A stretch of DNA of 63,400 nt from UBA1227 sp045599345 (GTDB lineage: Bacteria > Bacillota > Clostridia > Oscillospirales > Acutalibacteraceae), in the NCBI GenBank assembly GCA_045599345.1, contig JAZRVV010000020.1:1-63400 (forward strand), written 5' to 3'. Below the pieces are notes generated by a model, which did not search any database, was not told where the DNA came from, and saw only the letters and a list, made by a program, of their open reading frames with translations. Position numbers and translations under genes: made by a program. Below are positions 41,962-50,015 of this stretch, piece after piece. Each line of letters begins with the position of its first letter. The stretch's first letter is position 1.

Positions 41962-42987
41962 ATGGGCGACGCACCTTATGGTCTTATCAATGTACTATAT
42001 GACAGTGAAGACGGCTCATTTAAAGTTGTGCCTCCTCGCAAATCAATGGACAAGAAGGCAGTCATAGAGTTATTCTTGGTTGCTTGCATAATTGGCTTTG
42101 CGGTACTAGGTTTTGATTATTGCACTGACCTCTATGTAAAACTCATAACAAAGACACCTCTTATGAAGTATTACGAGACCTCTGAGGCAATGTACAACAT
42201 TGTTCAAACTTTCTTCTCGCTCTTTGCAATTATGATACCTTTTGGTCTTGCATTGCCACTTATTAAGCTTGTCCAGCGCAATACAGTAATTCTTCCTCTT
42301 TGGAAGCCAAATTCCAAGAAAGTGTTCTTTGCTGCACTTGGTGTTGCCTTTTTGACACTGCTTATTTCAAATGTGATTGTAAGCATGGGCACCATTTTTG
42401 GAGAGGCAGTTGGATTTGAATTTGAGGCCGCCGAATCGCCTGCGCCACAATCATTTAGTGGCTATTTATGGCAGGTCTTAAGTGTTGCGATAGTACCTGC
42501 TTTTGTAGAGGAGTATGCTGTCCGTGGCATTATGCTCCAATCGCTTCGCAAATATGGCGACTTTTTTGCAATGCTTGTGAGTTCGATATTCTTTGGACTT
42601 ATGCACGGCAACTGTTTACAGGCACCATTTGCATTCATACTTGGTATGGTAATGTGCTGGCTAGTTATCAAAACAGATAGCCTCTGGACAGGCATCGCAA
42701 TTCATTTTATGAATAACTTCTATGCGACAACGCTACTTGCACTTGGCGAGATTTGCAGCACAGGTGTATACGTTGCATTAGTTGCTGGCATCAATATTCT
42801 TGGTGCATTGCTCGGTATCGTAGCAATTATTTGGTTTATCGATAAAAAGGAAATCAACCTTGAACTTAAAAAGGTCTATAAGTGGGAGCCATATCTTGTT
42901 GCAATTTGTTCTGTTCCAATGATAGTTGCGATAATAAGGCTCATCAAAACTTGCCTCGAAACAGTAAGTTATGTGGGGTTTGATTAA
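41962..42987 (+). CDS. CPBP family intramembrane metalloprotease
   Basis: 341 residues, about eight membrane segments. The active-site motifs of the CPBP/Abi family are present: EEYAVRG (E183, E184, R188), the first His in FFGLMHGN (H215) and a second in GIAIHFMNN (H248). Members cleave or process membrane substrates such as prenylated proteins or peptides; the substrate is unknown here. It follows the tRNA closely, with a GAGGAGGG site before the ATG, and its stop overlaps tadA by one base. Confidence 0.88.
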   Translation: MGDAPYGLINVLYDSEDGSFKVVPPRKSMDKKAVIELFLVACIIGFAVLGFDYCTDLYVKLITKTPLMKYYETSEAMYNIVQTFFSLFAIMIPFGLALPLIKLVQRNTVILPLWKPNSKKVFFAALGVAFLTLLISNVIVSMGTIFGEAVGFEFEAAESPAPQSFSGYLWQVLSVAIVPAFVEEYAVRGIMLQSLRKYGDFFAMLVSSIFFGLMHGNCLQAPFAFILGMVMCWLVIKTDSLWTGIAIHFMNNFYATTLLALGEICSTGVYVALVAGINILGALLGIVAIIWFIDKKEINLELKKVYKWEPYLVAICSVPMIVAIIRLIKTCLETVSYVGFD

Positions 42988-43433
42988 TGGATAGAGAATA
43001 TTTTATGAGAGAGGCGTTGAGCCTCGCGCGGTGCGCAGCAGCGCAGGGCGAGGTGCCCGTTGGCGCAGTTGTAGTCAAGGGCGACGAGATAGTCGGCCGT
43101 GGATACAACAAGCGAGAGGGAGACAAGAACGCACTCGCGCATGCGGAGCTTACCGCAATAGATGAGGCGTGCCGCACACTGGGTGGCTGGCGTCTTTGGC
43201 AGTGCGACATATATGTCACACTCGAGCCGTGCCCTATGTGTGCCGGCGCAATAATTAATTCGCGTATCAAGACAGTCTACTTTGGTGCCAAGGATCAAAA
43301 AGCTGGATGCTTTGGCAGTGTAGCTGACTTTAATACATTTGGTTTTAATCATAAACCAGAGATAGTTGGAGGCATTCTTGAGGAGGAATGCGCCAGTGAA
43401 CTCAGCAATTTTTTTAAATCTTTAAGGAGATGA
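42987..43433 (+). CDS. tadA: tRNA-specific adenosine deaminase
   Basis: 148 residues. The zinc site is complete: HAELTAID (H52, catalytic E54) and PCPMCAGAI (C82, C85). It converts A34 to inosine in tRNA-Arg(ACG), an essential step in decoding CGN codons. The first 270 bases have noticeably more GC-rich codons (GCGC, GAGG) than the neighbours, possibly only local composition. Confidence 0.94.
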   Translation: MDREYFMREALSLARCAAAQGEVPVGAVVVKGDEIVGRGYNKREGDKNALAHAELTAIDEACRTLGGWRLWQCDIYVTLEPCPMCAGAIINSRIKTVYFGAKDQKAGCFGSVADFNTFGFNHKPEIVGGILEEECASELSNFFKSLRR

Positions 43434-43438
43434 AATAA

Positions 43439-44263
43439 ATGAGCGAATGTACTCATGATTGCAGCACTTGTTCTTCAAAGTGCGAAAAGGCCGATTTCCA
43501 AGTGCCAGTAAATGCAAACAGCACTGTCGGTAATGTTATCGCCGTTGCGTCAGGTAAAGGTGGCGTAGGCAAATCACTCGTAACATCATTGCTCGCATGT
43601 GAAAGTGCAGCAAGAGGAAATAAAGTTGCTATTATGGACGCAGATGTAACTGGTCCTTCAATTCCAAAGGCATTTGGCCTTCACGACCAAGCAGTTGGAA
43701 CTGAACTTGGCATTGAGCCAGCAGTTGCAGAAAACGGCGTTAAGGTTATGTCAATAAATCTCATCTTGGACGATGAGGAAAAGCCAGTAGTATGGCGTGG
43801 ACCTGTAATCAGTGGTGTTGTTAATCAGTTCTGGACAGACGTTAACTGGGGAGACATTGATTACATGTTCGTTGATATGCCTCCTGGAACAGGTGACGTT
43901 CCTCTTACAGTTTACCAGTCACTTCCAGTTAAGGGCATCGTTGTTGTTACAACTCCACAGGACCTTGTAGCACTTATCGTTAAAAAGGCTTATACCATGG
44001 CACAGATGATGGATGTTCCAATCCTTGGTGTCATTGAAAATATGAGTTATATTGAGTGCCCAGATTGCGGTAAAAAGATTGAAATCTTTGGCAAGGGCAA
44101 AGCAGCAGAGGTAGCAAAGGAACTTGGCGTTCCTGTACTTGCAACTCTTCCAATTAATCCAGCTACAGCTGAACTTGTTGATGCTGGTAAAGTGTTTGAG
44201 GCAACAAGAGAAGGCTTCGAAACTGCACTTGATATTATCGAACAGCAACTTATCAAGGAGTAA
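43439..44263 (+). CDS. Mrp/ApbC-type iron-sulfur carrier ATPase
   Basis: 274 residues. A cysteine-rich N-terminus (CTHDCSTCSSKC, as in Nbp35-like proteins) precedes the P-loop SGKGGVGKSLVTS and MDADVTGPSIP. A C-terminal CPDCGKK supplies the CxxC that holds a bridging 4Fe-4S cluster between two subunits. Such proteins store and deliver clusters. The gene is 2 bases from sufC, so it probably hands on clusters assembled by the SufC-SufB pair. Confidence 0.92.
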   Translation: MSECTHDCSTCSSKCEKADFQVPVNANSTVGNVIAVASGKGGVGKSLVTSLLACESAARGNKVAIMDADVTGPSIPKAFGLHDQAVGTELGIEPAVAENGVKVMSINLILDDEEKPVVWRGPVISGVVNQFWTDVNWGDIDYMFVDMPPGTGDVPLTVYQSLPVKGIVVVTTPQDLVALIVKKAYTMAQMMDVPILGVIENMSYIECPDCGKKIEIFGKGKAAEVAKELGVPVLATLPINPATAELVDAGKVFEATREGFETALDIIEQQLIKE

Positions 44264-44265
44264 AT

Positions 44266-45009
44266 ATGTTAGAACTTAAGGATTTATCATTCACAGTTCT
44301 TAATGAAGATGGTTCTGGCTCACTTGGCATTATCGAAGGACTTGATTTAACAATTCCTGATGGCAAGTTTGTTGTTATCACTGGTCCAAATGGTGGTGGC
44401 AAGTCAACACTTGCAAAACTCATAATGGGCATTGAGCAGCCAACAAGCGGCCAGATTCTTTACAACGGAACTGATATTACAAACATGAGCATCACAGAAC
44501 GCGCAAAGCTTGGTATTGGCTATGCTTTCCAACAGCCACCACGCTTTAAGGGACTTACAGTGCGCTCTCTTTTGTCCCTTGCTGCAGGCAAGGAACTTCC
44601 AGAGGATGAGTGCTGTTCTTATCTTACACGCGTTGGCCTTTGCTCAATGGATTATTTAAACCGAGAGGTTGATAATTCGCTCTCAGGCGGCGAGGTAAAG
44701 CGCATCGAGATTGCGACACTTATGGCGCGCCACCTTGATCTTGCGATTTATGATGAGCCTGAGGCAGGCATCGACCTCTGGAGTTTTGCAATGCTTGTTG
44801 ATACATTCAAGAAGCTTGCAAAGAATGATACAAACAGTGTAATAATCATCTCTCACCAAGAGAGAATTATGCAGCTCGCTGATGAGATTATTGTACTTGC
44901 AAACGGCAAGGTACAGTCTCAGGGACCAAAGGATGAAATCTTCCCAAGACTCCTTACAGAGTTTGGTACATTTAGCAACGAGTGCACACTTAGAGGGGAG
45001 GGCAAATAA
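44266..45009 (+). CDS. sufC: SufC-like ABC ATPase
   Basis: 247 residues. Walker A GPNGGGKSTLAK, signature LSGGEVKRIEIA and Walker B LAIYDEPEAGIDL match SufC, the cytosolic ATPase that drives conformational change in the SufB scaffold. It is not a transporter: no membrane partner is encoded. The stop overlaps sufB by one base. Confidence 0.92.
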   Translation: MLELKDLSFTVLNEDGSGSLGIIEGLDLTIPDGKFVVITGPNGGGKSTLAKLIMGIEQPTSGQILYNGTDITNMSITERAKLGIGYAFQQPPRFKGLTVRSLLSLAAGKELPEDECCSYLTRVGLCSMDYLNREVDNSLSGGEVKRIEIATLMARHLDLAIYDEPEAGIDLWSFAMLVDTFKKLAKNDTNSVIIISHQERIMQLADEIIVLANGKVQSQGPKDEIFPRLLTEFGTFSNECTLRGEGK

Positions 45010-45959
45010 TGGAATTAAAGGATTTTAAATTTGATTCAACCCTTACCCCAACTGATCAGCATATGCTAAAGGAAATTGCCGATATGATTGGCACGCCTGA
45101 TGGAGCATTCAATATTCGCAAGAATGGCGAAGGTGTTGTTAAGTCTTCTACTGAGAATATTGAGATCAGACAAAAGACTGACAAGCCAGGCATTGATATT
45201 ATCATCAAGCCTTTTACCGTCGCTGAGAAGGTACACATTCCTGTAATTATCACTGATTCAGGTGTACAGGAAGTTGTTTATAATGACTTTTACATCGGCG
45301 AAGGCGCCAATGTAGAAATTGTTGCAGGCTGTGGCATCCACAACTGTGGCGATGGCGATTCAAAGCACGACGGTATTCATTCTTTCCACATTGGCAAGAA
45401 TGCGATTGTTAAATACGTTGAAAAGCACTATGGCGATGGTGATGGCAACGGTAAGCGTATTATGAACCCAACAACTGTTGTAAATATGGATGAGGGTTCA
45501 TACTGTGAGATGGATATGGTTCAAATAAAAGGTGTCGATTCCACTTACAGAAAGACAGAAGCCAACCTTGCTGACAATGCAAAAATTTACGTGCTTGAAC
45601 GCCTTATGACTCATGGCAAACAAGAGGCCAAGACAGATATGGTAGTAAACCTCAATGGTGAGGGCTCATCTGCTCAGATCATTTCAAGAACTGTTGGTAA
45701 AGATGACTCTGTTCAGGTATTCTATCCAAACGCAGTAGGAAACAATGCTTGCCACGCACACGTTCAGTGTGACTCGATTATTATGGATAATGCAAAAATC
45801 TCATCAATTCCTGCGATTTCTGCAAACCATCCAGATGCTCAAGTTATCCATGAAGCGGCAATTGGCAAAATCAATTCAGATCAGCTTATCAAGCTTGAGA
45901 CATTTGGCATGTCTGAGGAGGAAGCAGAGGAAATTATTATCCAAGGTTTCTTAAAGTAA
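45009..45959 (+). CDS. sufB: short SufB/SufD-family scaffold
   Basis: 316 residues. The beta-helix core of SufB/SufD is visible (IVAGCGIHNCGDGDSKHDGIH in two parts, SAQIISRTVGKDD, CDSIIMDNAKIS), but the protein is about 150 residues shorter than classical SufB. A single short SufB beside SufC, with no sufD, sufS or sufU in the cluster, matches the reduced SufCB (SmsCB-like) systems described in anaerobes. It serves as cluster assembly scaffold, presumably as SufB2C2. Confidence 0.88.
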   Translation: MELKDFKFDSTLTPTDQHMLKEIADMIGTPDGAFNIRKNGEGVVKSSTENIEIRQKTDKPGIDIIIKPFTVAEKVHIPVIITDSGVQEVVYNDFYIGEGANVEIVAGCGIHNCGDGDSKHDGIHSFHIGKNAIVKYVEKHYGDGDGNGKRIMNPTTVVNMDEGSYCEMDMVQIKGVDSTYRKTEANLADNAKIYVLERLMTHGKQEAKTDMVVNLNGEGSSAQIISRTVGKDDSVQVFYPNAVGNNACHAHVQCDSIIMDNAKISSIPAISANHPDAQVIHEAAIGKINSDQLIKLETFGMSEEEAEEIIIQGFLK

Positions 45960-45996
45960 TTTTTTAAACTCGCAGCACGCATTATAGGAGAAACAG

Positions 45997-47010
45997 ATGG
46001 GAAAAGAACGAGTATTCCTTTGGGACAATGTAAAAACGTTACTTATTATCCTTGTTGTAATGGGACATTTTGTGACGCAGTATACGGGTTCAAACGAGAT
46101 AATGCAGAGTATGTTTTGCATTATCTACTCGTTCCATATGCCTCTTTTTATATTTGTGTCTGGACTTTTTGCAAAGTCATCATTTAAGGATGACAAACTC
46201 AAGGTAAACAAGATTATCTCTTATTTAATCCTTTATGTTGCCCTAAAGCTCATAATTTTTATCGAGAGAATATCATTTGGACACAACTCAACATTTACAA
46301 TTTGGTCAGAGTCTGGTATTCCATGGTACATGCTTGCGATGGCTGCATGGATTTGCATGACCTATTGTTTGCGTTTTGTTAAGCCTTGGGCATTACTTAG
46401 TTTTTCTACAGTGTTGGCACTTGTAGCAGGTTACAGTGACAAGATAGGAGACGTGCTCTGCCTATCAAGAATTATTGTCTTCTATCCGTTTTTCCTTTTA
46501 GGATTCTATATGGATTCAAAGGTAATAGCAGAGAAGACACGCGATCCTTGGCGCAAAGTTGTTGCAGCGCTAATGCTTGTAGCACTCATAGTGCTTGGAT
46601 TCCTTGCGCGTGAGGAACTCTATCAATTCAGACCAATAATGGTAGCAAGAAATCCATATTCACAGCTTGCAAATCCTGCCTTTGGCGCCCTCTATCGCGC
46701 CGTTTGGTATGTATTGTCACTTTGCATTTCACTCTCGGTGGTTTGCATTTTGCCAAACAAGGAGAACAAGCTTTCATATATTGGCGCATCAACGCTCCCA
46801 ATATATTTCATTCACAGACCAATCCTCTACATACTCATGGATGTGGGATTTGGTGCTCTCGTAATGGACAATTTGGGTCCTACTTTTGGCCCAATTGTAT
46901 TCCTGCTTTCAGCAATAGTTTTGGCACTTGTTTTGTCAATTCCAGCACTTAACAAGCCATTTAATGCTTTGATGAAAGTGAAATATACGGGACTTTTAAA
47001 GGAAGAATAA
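45997..47010 (+). CDS. acyltransferase family 3 (OafA-like) membrane protein
   Basis: 337 residues, about ten membrane segments. The start LWDNVKTLLIILVVMGHF holds the conserved His of membrane acyltransferases, followed by SFHMPLFIFVSG and the late LPIYFIHRPIL. Members O-acetylate or otherwise acylate surface glycans and lipids. Substrate unknown. GGAG lies 6 bases before the ATG. It sits between sufB and a radical SAM gene with no clear functional link. Confidence 0.82.
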   Translation: MGKERVFLWDNVKTLLIILVVMGHFVTQYTGSNEIMQSMFCIIYSFHMPLFIFVSGLFAKSSFKDDKLKVNKIISYLILYVALKLIIFIERISFGHNSTFTIWSESGIPWYMLAMAAWICMTYCLRFVKPWALLSFSTVLALVAGYSDKIGDVLCLSRIIVFYPFFLLGFYMDSKVIAEKTRDPWRKVVAALMLVALIVLGFLAREELYQFRPIMVARNPYSQLANPAFGALYRAVWYVLSLCISLSVVCILPNKENKLSYIGASTLPIYFIHRPILYILMDVGFGALVMDNLGPTFGPIVFLLSAIVLALVLSIPALNKPFNALMKVKYTGLLKEE

Positions 47011-47014
47011 ACTA

Positions 47015-47914
47015 ATGCAAATTTGTAATTTATGCCCAAGAAATTGCAAAGTAAATAGGAATTTAGAGGCCGGTGTATGCGGAGAGTTTTCTACTATCCG
47101 CATTGCAAGGGCCTCTTTGCATATGTGGGAAGAACCGCCAATTTCTGGCACGAACGGTTCGGGCACAGTGTTCTTTACGGGCTGTCCGCTCCATTGTGTG
47201 TTCTGCCAGAACCACAATATTGCGGACGGTACGAACGGTGTCGCCGTTTCGGTTGATGAACTTTGCGCCATATTTTTGAAACTTCAAAAAATGGGCGCCC
47301 ATAACATCAACCTAGTTACAGCGACTCACTTTGTGCCCGATGTTGTGAGTGCCATACGGGATGCTAAAGAAAATGGTCTCATAATACCAATTGTTTATAA
47401 CACCAGTGGATACGAAACGGTTGAGACACTGGAGATGCTCGATGGCATAGTGGATGTTTATCTGCCAGACTTTAAATATGTGAGTACTGAGTTGTCGACA
47501 AAATATTCAAATGCTAAGGATTACTTTGATGTTGCGTCCAAGGCTCTCGCTGAAATGTTTAGACAGGTTGGCGCACCGCAGTTTGATGGTGATTTAATAA
47601 AAAAGGGTGTTGTGGTAAGGCACTTGATTTTGCCAGGCTGTACTGATGATTCCAAGGCGGTAATAGATTACCTCTATCGCACCTATGGTGACGATATATT
47701 CATCAGTATTATGAATCAGTACACCCCACTGTCGGCGCAGCTTGCGCGCCATCCAGAACTTGACCGAACGCTTATTGATGCCGAGTATGACGAAGTCGTT
47801 GACTTCGCCGTTGAACTCGGAATCACAAACGCGTTTGTCCAAGAGGGCGCCGCTGCTGCGGAGAGTTTTATCCCAGATTTTGAGAACTGGGATAAAGACG
47901 AATTCTTAAAATAA
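47015..47914 (+). CDS. radical SAM protein (PflX-like)
   Basis: 299 residues. The 4Fe-4S/SAM motif is CPLHCVFCQN (CxxxCxxC). An additional N-terminal cysteine set, CNLCPRNCKVNR and GVCGE, is typical of the PflX group of pyruvate formate-lyase-activase-like proteins, whose substrate is not established. The barrel continues with NLVTATHFVPD and VRHLILPG. Last gene before the terminator, 4 bases after the acyltransferase stop. Confidence 0.88.
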   Translation: MQICNLCPRNCKVNRNLEAGVCGEFSTIRIARASLHMWEEPPISGTNGSGTVFFTGCPLHCVFCQNHNIADGTNGVAVSVDELCAIFLKLQKMGAHNINLVTATHFVPDVVSAIRDAKENGLIIPIVYNTSGYETVETLEMLDGIVDVYLPDFKYVSTELSTKYSNAKDYFDVASKALAEMFRQVGAPQFDGDLIKKGVVVRHLILPGCTDDSKAVIDYLYRTYGDDIFISIMNQYTPLSAQLARHPELDRTLIDAEYDEVVDFAVELGITNAFVQEGAAAAESFIPDFENWDKDEFLK

Positions 47915-47926
47915 AAAGCAAAAGAA

Positions 47927-47967
47927 AAAGACTCAAGCGATTGTTTCGCTTGAGTCTTTGATTTTTG
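47927..47967. terminator. bidirectional intrinsic terminator
   Basis: A 14-bp perfect stem (AAAGACTCAAGCGA / TCGCTTGAGTCTTT) with a 5-base loop lies between convergent genes, with T-runs at both ends. Confidence 0.92.
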
Positions 47968-47969
47968 TC

Positions 47970-48323
47970 TTATGCCTCGAGCTGTGCGAGTGCATCTGCT
48001 ACTGCTTTGTAATCAGCCTTAACTATTTCAAGCTGAGCAGCGCCATCTGGGTTGTAAACACCTGGGCGAAGCATTTCGCAGAGGTCTGATGAAGAGTTTT
48101 GAAGCTTGGTGAAACCAAAGTTTGAGCATACACCCTTCATTGTATGAGCAGCGCGGAAAGCGAGCTCCCAGTTCTCTGTTTCAAAGCCCTCGATGAGCTC
48201 GTTGTATGTTGGGTCAGCGAGGAATTTTGGAACAAACTTAATAACACGAGCTTCGCCACACATGCGTGCTACTACGCCATCATAGTCGGCGCCAATAAGG
48301 TCATATATTTCTTTTATTGTCAT
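47970..48323 (-). CDS. histidine phosphotransfer (Hpt) protein
   Basis: 117 residues, a four-helix Hpt domain. The phospho-accepting His is in FRAAHTMKGVCSNFGF (H60), followed by the helix pair to LAQLEA. It relays phosphate between receiver domains. It overlaps the HD-GYP regulator gene by 4 bases (ATGA). The hybrid kinases at 50016 and 57296 have receivers but no Hpt of their own, so this protein is a natural partner. Confidence 0.92.
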   Translation of the reverse strand: MTIKEIYDLIGADYDGVVARMCGEARVIKFVPKFLADPTYNELIEGFETENWELAFRAAHTMKGVCSNFGFTKLQNSSSDLCEMLRPGVYNPDGAAQLEIVKADYKAVADALAQLEA

Positions 48324-49855
48324 AGTATGTCTACCTTCTTTTCTTTCTTGTAAGCACGGCCGTAGAGAGAGGTGAGTATAGGATCATCGCCCTCGAATTC
48401 CCAAACTGTCTTGCCTTCAATTAAGTACAATACACCATTCCAGTCAACCTCTGATTTAAAGTCAACATATTCGTATGATGTAAGGTTGATTATCTTATCA
48501 AGCTCAAGTGCAACAATTGCATTGAGTCTGTCATCGAAGAATCCAGGTTTAAGTGGGTCTACGATCATGCTGCCACCATCAACAAGGTATTCTGCGCCAT
48601 GTGAGAACGTGAGAACAGATGATTCTGAGAAGTATTCGAAATATACTTCGTCTGTGTGATCCCAGAAGAAACCAAACTTTTCGCGCTCATTTTCAAGGAG
48701 TTGAAGTGAACGGTTAGAACTTGAAAGGTCAGGGTTGGTAAAGAGTTCGCTTGTGATGTTGCGAAGGTCGTTGTTTGTCTGCTCGTGAAGGGCAGTTTCC
48801 TTACCAAGGTCCTCCTTAAGCTGTGGTGCGATTTCTTCAAGACACTCAAGAAGGAGTGGGTTGAATGTGCCGCATTCGCCGTTTCTAATCATATCAAGTG
48901 CCTTCTCGTGTGAGAATGCAGCCTTGTAGCAACGCTCGCTTGTAAGTGCATCATATACGTCGGCGATTGATACTATTTGAGCCGAGATTGGAATCTTGTC
49001 GCCAGAAAGACCGTCTGGATAGCCACGTCCATCATAGCGTTCATGGTGCCAACGCGCGATTTCATAAGCGCGCTTCATAAGTGGCTCATCTGCGCCAAGT
49101 GGTACAGCGTTAAGCATTTTTGCACCCTCAAGTGAGTGAGTCTTCATAACAGCAAACTCTTCGTCGGTGAGTTTGCCTGGTTTATTAAGAATTGTTTCAG
49201 GGATTGCAATTTTACCAATATCGTGAAGAGATGATGCTGTGCAGATAATAGGAATATCGGCACGTGAGATGTTGTACTTGTCTGTCTTTGCCATTACGGC
49301 ATTAAGCATCTTTTCAGTGATTGTATTAATGTTGAGGCAGTGTGATCCGCTTTCACCATTTCTGAATTCTACAATGTGTGAAAGTACAGAGATAAGCATA
49401 CGATTGTTCTTGGAGCGCTCGTATACTTGATTTGTAACGAGCTCTTCAAGCCTTCTCTGCTTAGAGTAAAGCATAATTGTATTTACTACTCGCCTGTAAA
49501 CGATATAAGAATCGAATGGTCTAAAGATAAAGTCGGTTGCGCCAAGACGGTATGCTTTTTCAACATTTTCTGCTTGCTGGTCAGCTGATATTACGATGAC
49601 AGGAATGTCATCTACCCAGTTCTTGCGCTTCATAATCTCGAGCGCTGTCATGCCATCCATTACAGGCATTACCATATCGAGAAGTACAACCGATACTTCT
49701 GTGGTATGCTGCTCAAGGTAGTTGATTGCCTCAAGACCATCCTTTGCCTCAATTATTTCGAATTCTTCACCAAGAATATCGGAGAGTATGGAACGGTTGA
49801 GCTCAGAATCGTCGACGATAAGGATTCTAGGCTTTACGTCGAAAGTATATTCCAC
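48320..49855 (-). CDS. response regulator with HD-GYP phosphodiesterase domain
   Basis: 511 residues. Receiver at 1-125 with phospho-acceptor D60 (LLDMVMPVMDG). HD-GYP at about 150-345 with SLHDIGK, the HHERYDGRGYP motif and DVYDALTS, so it should hydrolyse c-di-GMP. The last 110 residues form a separate alpha/beta domain, PAS-like in texture (HTDEVYFEYFSESSVL), that I cannot name. GTG start with a GGGGG site. It lies divergent from a hybrid kinase gene. Together with Hpt it could form the output of a phosphorelay that lowers c-di-GMP. Confidence 0.92.
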   Translation of the reverse strand: MEYTFDVKPRILIVDDSELNRSILSDILGEEFEIIEAKDGLEAINYLEQHTTEVSVVLLDMVMPVMDGMTALEIMKRKNWVDDIPVIVISADQQAENVEKAYRLGATDFIFRPFDSYIVYRRVVNTIMLYSKQRRLEELVTNQVYERSKNNRMLISVLSHIVEFRNGESGSHCLNINTITEKMLNAVMAKTDKYNISRADIPIICTASSLHDIGKIAIPETILNKPGKLTDEEFAVMKTHSLEGAKMLNAVPLGADEPLMKRAYEIARWHHERYDGRGYPDGLSGDKIPISAQIVSIADVYDALTSERCYKAAFSHEKALDMIRNGECGTFNPLLLECLEEIAPQLKEDLGKETALHEQTNNDLRNITSELFTNPDLSSSNRSLQLLENEREKFGFFWDHTDEVYFEYFSESSVLTFSHGAEYLVDGGSMIVDPLKPGFFDDRLNAIVALELDKIINLTSYEYVDFKSEVDWNGVLYLIEGKTVWEFEGDDPILTSLYGRAYKKEKKVDIL

Positions 49856-49973
49856 ACAATTTCCCCCTTTTGATTTGTATTAGTAAACAAAGATATACAA
49901 GTTTAATTATAAACAATTTGTATAAAAAGTAAATAATATTTTACAAATAAATAGTGATTATTTACCAATTTAA

Positions 49974-49987
49974 TGATATACTATAAT
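49974..49987 (+). promoter_or_regulatory. -10 region of the hybrid kinase operon promoter
   Basis: TGATATACTATAAT holds an extended -10 (TGA before TATACT) and an overlapping perfect TATAAT. The -35 is unclear (TTTACC or GTGATT at non-ideal quality), so activation may be needed. Confidence 0.45.
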
Positions 49988-50015
49988 AGACTTAGTATGG
50001 AATGGAGGCCTGTTT

